NCBI RefSeq assembly: GCF_016429155.1
Contig: NZ_JAELUC010000006.1
Span: forward strand, 1 to 64,000
Length of the DNA stretch: 64,000 nt
Reading direction: 5' to 3'
Origin: Pedobacter sp. ASV12
Lineage (GTDB): Bacteria; Bacteroidota; Bacteroidia; Sphingobacteriales; Sphingobacteriaceae
How positions within the stretch are numbered: position 1 is the first letter of the stretch; every line of letters starts with the position of its first letter. This document shows positions 26,612-35,854 of the stretch, one piece after another. The translations under genes and the position numbers were made by a program. The notes beneath the pieces are model-generated. The model was not told where the DNA came from. It was given only the letters and a program-made list of their open reading frames with translations, and did no database searches.

Positions 26612-26962
26612 ATGGCAATTAAAATAACAGACGAGTGTATTAATTGTGGCGCATGTGAGCCAGAATGCCCAAATAATGCAATTTACGATGCAGGCACGGC
26701 CTGGAGATTTTCGGATGGTACCAATTTAGATGGCATCATCGATTTTGGTGACCAGCAGATTGATGCTGGCGCTTCGCAGGAAGCTCTTTCTGACGAGGTT
26801 TATTATATTGTTTCTGACAAATGTACAGAGTGTAAAGGTTTTCACGATGAGCCACAATGTGCAGCGGTTTGTCCGGTAGATTGTTGTGTTGACGATGAAG
26901 ATGTCCGCGAAACTGAAGAAGAATTATTGGCCAAAAAAGCCTGGTTGCACCAAGAAGGCTAA
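26612..26962 (+). CDS. 4Fe-4S dicluster ferredoxin
   Basis: 116 residues, small electron carrier. The first cluster motif is CINCGACEPECP (residues about 9-20). After an acidic insert of some 50 residues, the second is CTECKGFHDEPQCAAVCPVDCC, the extended spacing of Fdx-type (Allochromatium-like) dicluster ferredoxins. An in-frame ATG 60 bases upstream lies inside the promoter region, so 26612 is the likely start. The acyl-CoA reductase is divergent, suggesting shared regulation. Confidence 0.92.
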   Translation: MAIKITDECINCGACEPECPNNAIYDAGTAWRFSDGTNLDGIIDFGDQQIDAGASQEALSDEVYYIVSDKCTECKGFHDEPQCAAVCPVDCCVDDEDVRETEEELLAKKAWLHQEG

Positions 26963-26983
26963 ATCAAGCTTAAAAATAAATAG

Positions 26984-27013
26984 AGGCACGCGGTAATCGG
27001 GTCCCTTTTTTTA
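26984..27013 (+). terminator. candidate terminator after the ferredoxin gene
   Basis: AGGCACGCG and CGGGTCCCT form an imperfect stem (two mismatches) with loop GTAAT, followed by a run of seven T. Confidence 0.55.
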
Positions 27014-27039
27014 TGGCTAATGGTTTGGTTTTCAATGAG

Positions 27040-27489
27040 TTATACCTCGCTACGATTAGGTACCACCAGTACCGGGCAAGGTGCCTTTCTGGCCACATGT
27101 TCGGCCACGCTGCCCATAAAAAAATGATAGAGGCCGGTTCGGCCATGCGTACCGATTACAATCAGGTCGGCACCCCATTCTTCAGCCTGTTTTAAAATCC
27201 CGTGGCTGGCCGTGTCTAAACTGGTGAGATAAGTGGTTTTAACGTTATTGCTGAATTTTTTTTCGATTTCCTTGAGCAGCTCTTGGCTGTTTTCTTCGCT
27301 GTTGTCGTACATTTCCATAAAAACCGGGGCCAAGGTAAAGTCGGGGTTAGCTGTAGCCGGAGCTGGTTCGATAATGTTGAGCAATGCAATTTCGGCATCG
27401 AATTTACTGGCCATCTCATAGCCCGTTTTGGCTGCTTTTTCAGAACAAGTACTGTTGTCAACAGCAATGAGGATTTTTTTGTAGTTCAT
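27040..27489 (-). CDS. universal stress protein, UspA family
   Basis: 149 residues, full length for a single-domain USP. The start MNYKKILIAVDNSTCSEKA fits, and the ATP-binding signature GTHGRTGLYHFFMGSVAE (G-2X-G-9X-GS) is at about residues 112-129, so this is probably an ATP-binding UspA-like protein. The C-terminal strand CPVLVVPN is present. It stands alone and diverges from the NlpC/P60 gene. Confidence 0.93.
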   Translation of the reverse strand: MNYKKILIAVDNSTCSEKAAKTGYEMASKFDAEIALLNIIEPAPATANPDFTLAPVFMEMYDNSEENSQELLKEIEKKFSNNVKTTYLTSLDTASHGILKQAEEWGADLIVIGTHGRTGLYHFFMGSVAEHVARKAPCPVLVVPNRSEV

Positions 27490-27589
27490 GATTTCAGCAT
27501 TTGGGTTTTGTTTGTTAAAAATAACAATTTTTGGCCATAAAAGTTTGACAATGCAGTTTTTAACTTATTTTAGGGCTCGCATTTAAAGC

Positions 27590-28369
27590 ATGGAAAATTA
27601 CCAAATTTGCAGGGTTGCCATCGCGCCACTCAGAAAAGAACCGTCAGACCGTAGTGAAATCGTATCGCAGTTGTTATTTGGCGATCGGGTCAAAGTAATT
27701 GAACAGACCGAAAAATGGTGGTTGGTCCAGAATTTTGACGACGATTACCAAGGCTGGATGGATTTTAAGCAGCTGACCAGACTTGGCGAGGCGCAATATT
27801 TAGATAAGCGTTCCTATACCTACTTGGCACCAGCGGCGGTAAACAATACCCTGATTGCGGCCAATGGAAGTGCTTATTACGTGCCAGCAGGCTGTACATT
27901 GCCATTTTATGCAGACGGTTTTTGCTTTTTGGGTGAAGAAAAATTCGAATTAAAGTTCGATGCCTGGATGCCAAGTCGTCAAACCATTGCCAGCGAACTC
28001 GAAGCAACGGCAAAATTCTTCGAAAATGCGCCTTATTTATGGGGCGGCAGAACCTTGTTTGGCATCGATTGTTCGGGTTTTGTGCAAACTGTTTTCAGGC
28101 TTCATGGCCTACAGCTAAAACGAGATGCTTCGCAGCAGGCAGAGCAGGGCGAGCTGGTCGATTTCCTATCAGGTGCAACCGTTGGCGATTTGGCTTTTTT
28201 TGATAATGAAGCAGGCCAAATTACCCATGTGGGCATGATGCTGGGCAACGACAAAATTATCCATGCGGCAGGTAAGGTGCGTATCGATCCGATAGACGAC
28301 CAAGGTATTTTTAACCCCGAGCAGGGGCGTTATACGCACAAACTGCGAATCGTCAAAAGATTTTTTTAG
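27590..28369 (+). CDS. NlpC/P60 (C40) peptidase with SH3-like domains
   Basis: 259 residues. The N-terminal part (about 5-125) holds one or two bacterial SH3-like modules (RKEPSDRSEIVSQLLFGDRV). The C-terminal NlpC/P60 domain (about 130-259) contains the catalytic Cys in DCSGFVQ, the His in THVGMML and a third polar residue in IHAAGKVR. By family it cuts gamma-D-glutamyl-diaminopimelate bonds in peptidoglycan. No signal peptide is seen, so it may act on imported muropeptides in the cytoplasm (YkfC-like) or use another route. Confidence 0.9.
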   Translation: MENYQICRVAIAPLRKEPSDRSEIVSQLLFGDRVKVIEQTEKWWLVQNFDDDYQGWMDFKQLTRLGEAQYLDKRSYTYLAPAAVNNTLIAANGSAYYVPAGCTLPFYADGFCFLGEEKFELKFDAWMPSRQTIASELEATAKFFENAPYLWGGRTLFGIDCSGFVQTVFRLHGLQLKRDASQQAEQGELVDFLSGATVGDLAFFDNEAGQITHVGMMLGNDKIIHAAGKVRIDPIDDQGIFNPEQGRYTHKLRIVKRFF

Positions 28370-28468
28370 CGTTTAATTTGCGAAATTTACCGATTAAAAA
28401 ATCTTAGGTCGTCTTAGCTTCTTGTTGCAGGCGCATGTGTTTTTTTTTAGGTTCAACCCGCTAATCAG

Positions 28469-29128
28469 CTAAACACCCAGTTCCTTCATCAGTTCCTCTA
28501 GTTTGGTTTTAAGCTCGGCAAGTTCGGTTTCTACTTTGGCTAAACGTTCTTCCAATTCGCTATTCGATCTGCCTGAAGGTTCTTCTGCATTGATGTATTC
28601 TTCTTCAAAAGTTTCAATGTCGCCGGCAAACAAATGCATGTAGCGTTGCTCTTTTTGTCCGGGTCGGCGTGGCAACTGCTTGATGTAGGGCGGTTCTTCG
28701 TTGGCCAGTTTTTCTAAAACGCTTTGTACCTCTTCCAAAGTTTCGAATTCGTATAGCCTGCCCGAATTGGTGTTGATTTCGCCGGGGGGTTGCGGGCCGC
28801 GTAAAAATAGGAGACACATAACCGCCACTTCGGCTGGAACCAAAGGATAAACAATGGCAAAATTATGCTTGTATTTGATGTTTCTGATTGATCCTCCGGT
28901 AGCCGTGGCAATCAGTCCGGCGATTTTTAGAGAATTGAGTGCTGTTACAATGGTCGACTCATCATATTGCACCACCGGCTTTCGCGAGGTTTTTTGGTTG
29001 CAGGCAGCGGCCAAACCGTTTAGGGTCATCGGGTAATAATCTGGCGTTGTTTTGCATTTTTCCATCAAGGCGCCAAGCACCCTGATCTGTTCGGCATTGA
29101 GTATAGGTAGCGATTTTGGTGTGTACAT
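28469..29128 (-). CDS. YceH family (DUF480) protein
   Basis: 219 residues with the two winged-helix repeats of the YceH/DUF480 family: LPILNAEQIRVLGALMEKCKT at the start, SRKPVVQYDE in the middle, and VMCLLFLRGPQPPGEINTNSGRLYEF in the second. The C-terminal 30 residues are a coiled coil (LEERLAKVETELAELKTKLEEL). The molecular function is undefined, although the fold suggests nucleic acid binding. Leading residues match the family start. Confidence 0.88.
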   Translation of the reverse strand: MYTPKSLPILNAEQIRVLGALMEKCKTTPDYYPMTLNGLAAACNQKTSRKPVVQYDESTIVTALNSLKIAGLIATATGGSIRNIKYKHNFAIVYPLVPAEVAVMCLLFLRGPQPPGEINTNSGRLYEFETLEEVQSVLEKLANEEPPYIKQLPRRPGQKEQRYMHLFAGDIETFEEEYINAEEPSGRSNSELEERLAKVETELAELKTKLEELMKELGV

Positions 29129-29234
29129 GGCTAAATATAGGGCAATTCGGCAAAATATTTAAGAAACTGCATAAAATTTGATCGTCCGATATGGAATCGC
29201 AGTGCAAAAAGTATCTTGTAATAAACCCCCATTT

Positions 29235-32200
29235 ATGAAGATACGCTTACTTTTTTTGTTTCTTTTCTTTCTTTCCAGCTTCGTTGCGGCACAGTCTAGG
29301 CTAAATAATAGTCGCCAGATAGGACTTTACACCTACATCTATAAATTAACCGATAAGGAAATGTTCAGTTTGGCAGGAGAAGGTAAATCGGTTATCAACG
29401 ATGGTTTTTTGCATACGCTGATCGATAGCTTCAAAATCGATAAAAAATACGAAGACAAGCTTTCTTATGGTAATTATCTTTATGTAAGCCCCATAAAAAA
29501 TAAGCTGAATTATAGTCTGGTCGACAAGCGCAATGCAAACCTGGTCATTGTCAATAATCAATATAACCTGCAGTTTTATATAACAGACCTCAAAGGTAAT
29601 CTAGTATCTGATGCCAAGGTAGAGCTGGCCAATGGGCAAAAGGTAGTCTATAATCGGCAGACGCATCTTTATCAGTGTAGCTATAGCAAAAAAAGTCAGG
29701 TGGTTAAGGTAAGCTATCAGGGCGTGAGTAATTTTTTTAGCTTCGAAATCAATAACCCACGCGAAGATTGGCCCTTTTTTAGGAAAATTGCCTATTCTTT
29801 TCCAATCAGATACATTTGGCAACCCTTTAAAAACTTGTTCAAAAAGAAATACAGATACCGGAAAGAAGAACTGCACTATCAGGGCTATATGGTTTTTAGC
29901 AAACCTAAATACAAACCCTTAGATACGGTTAAGTTTAAGGCCTATGTAGTGGATGCCAAAGGCGGAGCCATCAAAAACATAGCGGCTGATGTGCTCCTTT
30001 ATGGCCAAGGCCGAGAAAGAAAGATGGGTACGATTAACCCTTATCGTGAAGGGGGCTATGATTTTAGCTTTGTACTGACCGATAGCCTGCAGTTGGTGTT
30101 GGATAGGGATTACATCATCGATTTGGTAGCCAACAACGGCAAAAAAAGCAAACTTGTGCGCTCGAACTTTAGGTATGAAGACTACGAGCTCAAATCATTG
30201 GATTTTAAGGTAAGAACCGACAAAACCGTACATCAAATAGGCTCGCCGCTTGCTGTTTTTATGAAGGCAACCGACGAAAACGAATTGGCTGTGCCTGATG
30301 GTCGCGTAGAAATAGTGGCCGTTACCAGCAGGGTTAGCGGTTATTTCGATCAGAAAGTATTTGTTCCAGATACGCTTTGGAAGAAGGAAATGAGGCTTGA
30401 TCCGGTTGGCGAAACCAAATTGATATTACCCGACAGTATTTTTCCAAAGGCAACTATCGATTTTAGGTTAGCAATTGTTTTGCGAAACAGCAACAACGAA
30501 GTGCGAAGACAGGAGCAATCGCTTTCCTATAGATACCAAAAAGAACAAAAACTGCAAGAAATTAAAGGAACTCTGCAAAAAGACAGCCTGCTGATTGCCT
30601 ACAGGGAAAACGATCAGCAGCTGCCACAACAGGCCAGCATAGTTGCTTATGCGGCATCGGGTGTACAGCTCGATTCGATGCAGCTAGCCTTGCCTGCTGC
30701 CTTAAAAGCCAATTACCATGCCGAATACTATAAAGTGAAGCTGTTGAACGGCTTTAGCGATTCGATTTATCTTCGCAATTTTTCGCCTACGCTGAACATT
30801 GGTGCGCTGCAGACCAAAGACTCGTTAAAAGTGCTGGTCAATAATGAAAACAAAGTGCCTTTTTGGTACACCATCTTTTCTGGCGACCGTATTTTGTTGC
30901 AAGGCTATGCCAACCGGCTGGATACTGCCTTGAAGCATGGCACCAGCAAGGCTGCGCATATCCGCATCAATTACTTTTGGAACGAGCAAGAAAAAAGCCA
31001 AGAAGTAAGTGCCGCTTATAGTCCAAATTACCTTAACGTCAAATTTATGGCGCCACCTGTAGTTTATCCGGGACAAAATGTAAAAATGCTGGTTAAAGTT
31101 ACCGACATTGACAATAAGCCAGTGGCTGGTGCCGATGTTACTGCACAGGCTTTTACTGCTAAGTTTGGAAATGTTTCCTCTCCCTCGTTGCCCAATTTCT
31201 CAAAGCGTTATTTTGCCCGAAAAAGGAAAAGTTTATTGGAAATAGAAGAAGTAAGCGCCAATGGTGCGCTTCAGATGGATTGGCCAAAATGGGGCAGGGC
31301 TTTGGGCTTGGATACCATTGAATATTACAAATTCATCCACCCTAGAGAAATCTACACCTATGTGGAGCAAATCAAAGGCGAATTGGCGCAGTTAGCTCCT
31401 TTTGTAATCGAAAAAGGCAACATTGATCCGGTAAGCATTGTGTATATAGACGAAGTACCTGTGTATTTTAGTCAGGCAGAACAATTGCAACGCTACGCTT
31501 TTGTAGTAAAGCCAGGCGTACACTCCATCAGGATGCGTACAGCTACCAAAATGATTTACCTGCGCGAGGTAGAAGTAGCCAAGGGAAGCAAAAAAGTGAT
31601 TAGCGTGGAAGCCAATGTAGCCAATACCAAGGCGGAGGTAACGCTGCAGAAAAATGTATTGACACCAGACGAGGCTTCGTATTTGGAGCGGTTCATGATC
31701 AAAATCACCGATAATTTCCAGTCGGAGAAAACGCAGCTCCGGGCAGATACCACATGGGTTTTGTTAAATCCTCCACCCATGGTTTCGCGTTCGAAAGAGC
31801 TATTGGTTGGGCCGTTTAAAGAAAATATCCTCGGCTTTGAAACCAAAGATTTTTCACACAATTTTATTAAGGAACCAGGCTATACCTATACTTTTTTGCC
31901 AGGATTGATCAAGCAAAAATCCTACGAAAGCCTACAGGTACCCAATTATGTAAAACGCGTATACAATCAACCGAAAAAACCGGCAGTACCTGTATCTTCT
32001 TCAGCCGTGGCTTTAGCCAATGTAGCCCAAAATGGTAACGATAATTTTAGCCAATATGCCTTAAAAAAAGGCGAAATCGATAGCATTTGGAACGAATACC
32101 TGAATTTGAGAAGCTATACAACTTTATTGTTCAGTAATGAAAGAACCACGAACAAGATGAAGGGAAGTTTGGTCATCGCCATAGATACAGCCTTTAAAAA

Positions 32201-35066
32201 TAGATTGCCGTATATCAAAAACATCGTGGTCTATAAAAATAACCAACCCGATTTTATTCATATTTACCCTGGTAATACCACTGTTTTTCCCTATTTCGAC
32301 GAAGGAAGCTACCGGATGCTGTTCTTGCTCAAAGATAATCGCTATTTCATGGCCGACGATGTTAATATTAAGGCTAATGGACAGAACTACCATGAGTGGA
32401 AAACTTTTAAGATTATGGCAGCCGATCGGTTGAGCAAAGAGCTTGATGCTTATATCAAAGCGGCCAAAAGCGGTGCTTACAATGCCATCGACGATAAAGT
32501 GCTTTACAATTACAACAGTATCAATATTGGCAAAAGCCTGCTCGTTAACCAGATGTATGGAAAAGTGATTGCCGCAAGCGACCAGTTGGCTTTGCCTGGA
32601 GCCTCGGTTAGGGTAGTTGGATTTGAACAAGGTACCGTAACAGGTGCCGATGGGCAGTTCAGCATCGCTGTTCCGGCAAACGGAAAGATCATTATTGCAG
32701 CCTTAGGTTTCGCAAGCAAGGAAATACCTATAACCAATGGAAACATCGGAACTATTGCACTTGAGGATAGTAAAAACCAGTTGAATGAGGTTGTGGTAAC
32801 GGGCTATGGCTACTCGGCCAAGCGCAGTTTAGCGATGGCATCAACTACGCTTGCTGCCAATGAGCTATCAGGACGTGTGGCAGGACTTAGCTTAAACAGT
32901 GATCAGGTGCGTTTGGTATTGAGGGGAAACAGAAGCTTGCCCGATAATAACAAAGCCATGGTGGTGCTCGATGGGGTGGTAGTGCCTTATGAAATGATCA
33001 GCAAGCTGAGCCCCGAAGAAATAGACAACCTGAGCATGCTTAGCGGTAACGATGCAACTGCCATTTATGGAGCTATGGCGGCCAATGGCGTCATTTTGAT
33101 TAAAACCAAAAAAGGAAATACAGCACTTGCCGAAACGGGAGAGCTGGTGGCGCAGCAACAGACCATGCGTCACAATTTCTCAGATGTTGGCTTTTGGCAG
33201 CCCCAATTGTTTACCGACGAAAATGGAAATGCCAGCTTTAGCGTTAAGTTTCCAGACGATATTACCAATTGGAAAACCAGGGTAATTGCCATGAACGGCA
33301 ATAAACAGAGTGGTTATGTCGAAACAGCTATCAAATCATTTAAAACATTAAGCGCCAATTTTGTTTCGCCTTTGTTTGCCGTTAATGGCGATAGCATTAG
33401 GGTGCTGGGCAAACTGATGAATTATACGCCCTTGGAAGAAAAAATGAACCGCAGGTTTGTCTATAACGGAAAAGAGCTGCTCAATGGAGAAGTAGGTTTT
33501 AAAAATGCCCACATTGATACGATGGCTATTGCGGTATATGGAAAAGACAGCTTGAGCTTTGAATACACATTGAAACAAAGCAATGGTTATTTTGATGGAG
33601 AAACCAGGAAAGTGCCTGTGGTTGAGGCAGGTGTAAAAGAAACCAAAGGTTATTTTGCTGCTTTCTTGCGCGATACAACCGTTAATTATGAATTTGATAA
33701 GAAACTGGGCAATATTACCCTAAAGGCTGAAGCTTCAGTTTTTCCGTCGTTGCTCGATGAAATGACCAAGCTGCGCAACTATGAATACCTCTGCAATGAG
33801 CAGTTGGCCTCCAAACTCAAAGCCCTGCTCCTCGAAAAGAAAGTAAGAAAATACCTCGATGAGCCTTTTACGCACGAAAAAGACATTGCATTTATTCTTA
33901 AAAAGCTTAGGCAGAACAGAAGACCCGAAGGCACTTGGGGCTGGTGGACAAACAGCAGCGAAGAAATGTGGATCAGTCTGCACGTTGTAGAAGCCCTATT
34001 AATGGCCGAAAAGGACGGCTATCCAATTGTGCTCGACAAAAAAGTGCTTTACGCCTATTTGGTTAATAAACTGGCTGTAAATGCAGACCTGAGCCAATTG
34101 CCAACAGTGAAACTGCTTTATCTGCTGGATAATAAGAACTATATTAAAGATTGGGTATTGGCCATTGCAAAAGCCAAAACAACCGAAAAGCCATCGCTGT
34201 ACAGCAACCTGCAGCTGATGCACCTCAAGCAAATGGCCGGTTTGCAGGCAAATGTCGATTCGTTGCTGTTGCTGAAGAAACAAACCATGTTTGGCAATTT
34301 TTATTGGGGCGAAGAAAATCATCGTTTCTGGAACAACAGCATCCAGAATACCTTGTTGGCCTACCAGATTTTGAAGGCCGATGGTGGCCATACCAACGAA
34401 CTCGAGAAAATACAGCTTTACTTTTTAGAGCAACGTAAAAACGGACAATGGCGCAACACCTACGAATCGTCACTAATTTTAGAAACCATATTGCCCGAAA
34501 TGCTTGCCACAAATCCAAAAGGAACACCGGCTAGCATAACCATCGGCCAAGAAACCGTTAGCACTTTTCCTTTTAGCAAAACGCTTGGCAATGCAAGCGG
34601 GTTTAGCTTGACAAAAAAAGGAGGAACGCCTATATATTTTACGGCTTATCAACAATTCCAAAATCCTAAACCCGAAAAATTGGGCAAGGATTTTACAGTG
34701 AGTTCAACTTTTATGCAAAAAGGAGCCAAGGTAAAACAGCTCAAAGCCGGAACTTTGGCTACGCTCAGCGTAGAAGTAGAGGTAAGGGCCGATGCGGATT
34801 ATGTGATGATTGAAATCCCTATTCCTGCAGGCTGTTCTTACGAAAACAAATTACAGTCGTTTTGGGGCGTTGAAACACACCGCGAATATTTTAGGGAAAA
34901 AACGGCAATCTTCTGTACTAAGCTCAAACAGGGCAAGTATACTTTTAACATCGACCTGATGCCACGCTATTCGGGTAGTTATGTGCTTAATCCGGCAAAG
35001 GCCGAAATGATGTATTTTCCAGTATTCTTTGGTAGGGAAGGGATGAAAAAGGTTGGAATAAATTAA
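29235..35066 (+). CDS. alpha-2-macroglobulin-like protein with embedded CarboxypepD-like and SusC-like plug domains
   Basis: 1943 residues, exported (signal peptide MKIRLLFLFLFFLSSFVAAQ, no lipobox). MG/MG2-like beta domains occupy about 30-900 (for example YMVFSKPKYKPLDTVKFKAY). From about 1107 a CarboxypepD-regulatory-like domain (GKVIAASDQLALPGASVRVV) leads into a SusC-like plug at about 1185-1297 (NEVVVTGYG, LRGNRSLPDNN, VLDGVVV, AIYGAMAANGVILIKT). Then comes the A2M core (FWQPQLFTDENGNASFSVKFPD) and a helical thioester-type domain with CNEQ at 1520-1523, matching the CxEQ thioester motif. The plug sits where other A2Ms have their protease bait region. The start at 29235 is preferred over an in-frame ATG 57 bases upstream because it opens the signal peptide. 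Confidence 0.82.
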   Translation: MKIRLLFLFLFFLSSFVAAQSRLNNSRQIGLYTYIYKLTDKEMFSLAGEGKSVINDGFLHTLIDSFKIDKKYEDKLSYGNYLYVSPIKNKLNYSLVDKRNANLVIVNNQYNLQFYITDLKGNLVSDAKVELANGQKVVYNRQTHLYQCSYSKKSQVVKVSYQGVSNFFSFEINNPREDWPFFRKIAYSFPIRYIWQPFKNLFKKKYRYRKEELHYQGYMVFSKPKYKPLDTVKFKAYVVDAKGGAIKNIAADVLLYGQGRERKMGTINPYREGGYDFSFVLTDSLQLVLDRDYIIDLVANNGKKSKLVRSNFRYEDYELKSLDFKVRTDKTVHQIGSPLAVFMKATDENELAVPDGRVEIVAVTSRVSGYFDQKVFVPDTLWKKEMRLDPVGETKLILPDSIFPKATIDFRLAIVLRNSNNEVRRQEQSLSYRYQKEQKLQEIKGTLQKDSLLIAYRENDQQLPQQASIVAYAASGVQLDSMQLALPAALKANYHAEYYKVKLLNGFSDSIYLRNFSPTLNIGALQTKDSLKVLVNNENKVPFWYTIFSGDRILLQGYANRLDTALKHGTSKAAHIRINYFWNEQEKSQEVSAAYSPNYLNVKFMAPPVVYPGQNVKMLVKVTDIDNKPVAGADVTAQAFTAKFGNVSSPSLPNFSKRYFARKRKSLLEIEEVSANGALQMDWPKWGRALGLDTIEYYKFIHPREIYTYVEQIKGELAQLAPFVIEKGNIDPVSIVYIDEVPVYFSQAEQLQRYAFVVKPGVHSIRMRTATKMIYLREVEVAKGSKKVISVEANVANTKAEVTLQKNVLTPDEASYLERFMIKITDNFQSEKTQLRADTTWVLLNPPPMVSRSKELLVGPFKENILGFETKDFSHNFIKEPGYTYTFLPGLIKQKSYESLQVPNYVKRVYNQPKKPAVPVSSSAVALANVAQNGNDNFSQYALKKGEIDSIWNEYLNLRSYTTLLFSNERTTNKMKGSLVIAIDTAFKNRLPYIKNIVVYKNNQPDFIHIYPGNTTVFPYFDEGSYRMLFLLKDNRYFMADDVNIKANGQNYHEWKTFKIMAADRLSKELDAYIKAAKSGAYNAIDDKVLYNYNSINIGKSLLVNQMYGKVIAASDQLALPGASVRVVGFEQGTVTGADGQFSIAVPANGKIIIAALGFASKEIPITNGNIGTIALEDSKNQLNEVVVTGYGYSAKRSLAMASTTLAANELSGRVAGLSLNSDQVRLVLRGNRSLPDNNKAMVVLDGVVVPYEMISKLSPEEIDNLSMLSGNDATAIYGAMAANGVILIKTKKGNTALAETGELVAQQQTMRHNFSDVGFWQPQLFTDENGNASFSVKFPDDITNWKTRVIAMNGNKQSGYVETAIKSFKTLSANFVSPLFAVNGDSIRVLGKLMNYTPLEEKMNRRFVYNGKELLNGEVGFKNAHIDTMAIAVYGKDSLSFEYTLKQSNGYFDGETRKVPVVEAGVKETKGYFAAFLRDTTVNYEFDKKLGNITLKAEASVFPSLLDEMTKLRNYEYLCNEQLASKLKALLLEKKVRKYLDEPFTHEKDIAFILKKLRQNRRPEGTWGWWTNSSEEMWISLHVVEALLMAEKDGYPIVLDKKVLYAYLVNKLAVNADLSQLPTVKLLYLLDNKNYIKDWVLAIAKAKTTEKPSLYSNLQLMHLKQMAGLQANVDSLLLLKKQTMFGNFYWGEENHRFWNNSIQNTLLAYQILKADGGHTNELEKIQLYFLEQRKNGQWRNTYESSLILETILPEMLATNPKGTPASITIGQETVSTFPFSKTLGNASGFSLTKKGGTPIYFTAYQQFQNPKPEKLGKDFTVSSTFMQKGAKVKQLKAGTLATLSVEVEVRADADYVMIEIPIPAGCSYENKLQSFWGVETHREYFREKTAIFCTKLKQGKYTFNIDLMPRYSGSYVLNPAKAEMMYFPVFFGREGMKKVGIN

Positions 35067-35110
35067 TTGAGCTTATGGAAACTATACTAAATGCATCCTA
35101 TTAAGAATTA

Positions 35111-35854
35111 ATGCTTATGTCGCCACTTAAAATTTCTATACCCGAGCCCTGCACCCAAAACTGGGCAAGTATGAGCCCAGCCGAAAAGGGGCGCTATTGC
35201 AACTCATGTGAGAAAGAGGTCGTCGATTTTAGAAATTGGACAAGCGAAGAACTGAAAGATTGGTTCTTCAATGATAAAGGAACAACATGTGGCTTGTTTT
35301 TTCAGGAACAAATCACTGTGGGTAGTCCGCCTGTCAAAAAATCGCGCTGGAGCTTGGTCAAAGGTGTATTTGTAGCCTCTTGTCTTACCTTATTTGCTAG
35401 CTCAAAAGCGTATTCAAAACAAGCATTAGCAACCGTATATGAAGAAAACAAAGCATCCAAATCTAATTTTACAGTTAAAGATTCAGAAACAGATACTTTA
35501 GTGACGATTAGTGGGCGAGTGAAAGATTTTAATGATAAAATAGATTTGCTAAATGTAAAAGTGTGGACATTAAGCGGGCAAAAAACAGTGACCGATGCTT
35601 ATGGAAGATTCTGCTTAGAGGCCAAAGTTAAAAAAGAAGGCAAAGTTGTGTTGTTTTTCGATTATGTAGGATATCGAACCAAAGAACTTGTTTTAAATCC
35701 TGGAGAAACTGAAAACCTGAAAATAGAGTTGGGTATGCCCGAAGAGCAAAAAAGACTGGTTTTAGGCGGAGCTGTATTGATCCAGGTGAAAAAACCTTCT
35801 TTTCCCAAACGCGTCTGGAACTTTATCAAAAGGCCGTTTGTTAAACATCATTGA
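35111..35854 (+). CDS. membrane protein with N-terminal four-Cys motif and CarboxypepD-like domain
   Basis: 247 residues (or 245 from the ATG at 35117). The cytoplasmic N-terminus carries the pattern IPEPC-x-x-x-W-x-x-M, then GRYCNSCEKEVVDF and CGLFF: four cysteines arranged like a metal-binding site. One membrane helix follows at about 85-105 (VKGVFVASCLTLFASSKAYS), then a periplasmic CarboxypepD-regulatory-like domain (about 140-225, VTISGRVKDFNDKIDLLNVKV) and a basic tail. It is 44 bases after the A2M-like gene and is probably cotranscribed. Proteins with this N-terminus are common in Bacteroidota, some as TonB-like transducers; this one lacks a TonB C-terminal domain. Confidence 0.72.
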   Translation: MLMSPLKISIPEPCTQNWASMSPAEKGRYCNSCEKEVVDFRNWTSEELKDWFFNDKGTTCGLFFQEQITVGSPPVKKSRWSLVKGVFVASCLTLFASSKAYSKQALATVYEENKASKSNFTVKDSETDTLVTISGRVKDFNDKIDLLNVKVWTLSGQKTVTDAYGRFCLEAKVKKEGKVVLFFDYVGYRTKELVLNPGETENLKIELGMPEEQKRLVLGGAVLIQVKKPSFPKRVWNFIKRPFVKHH

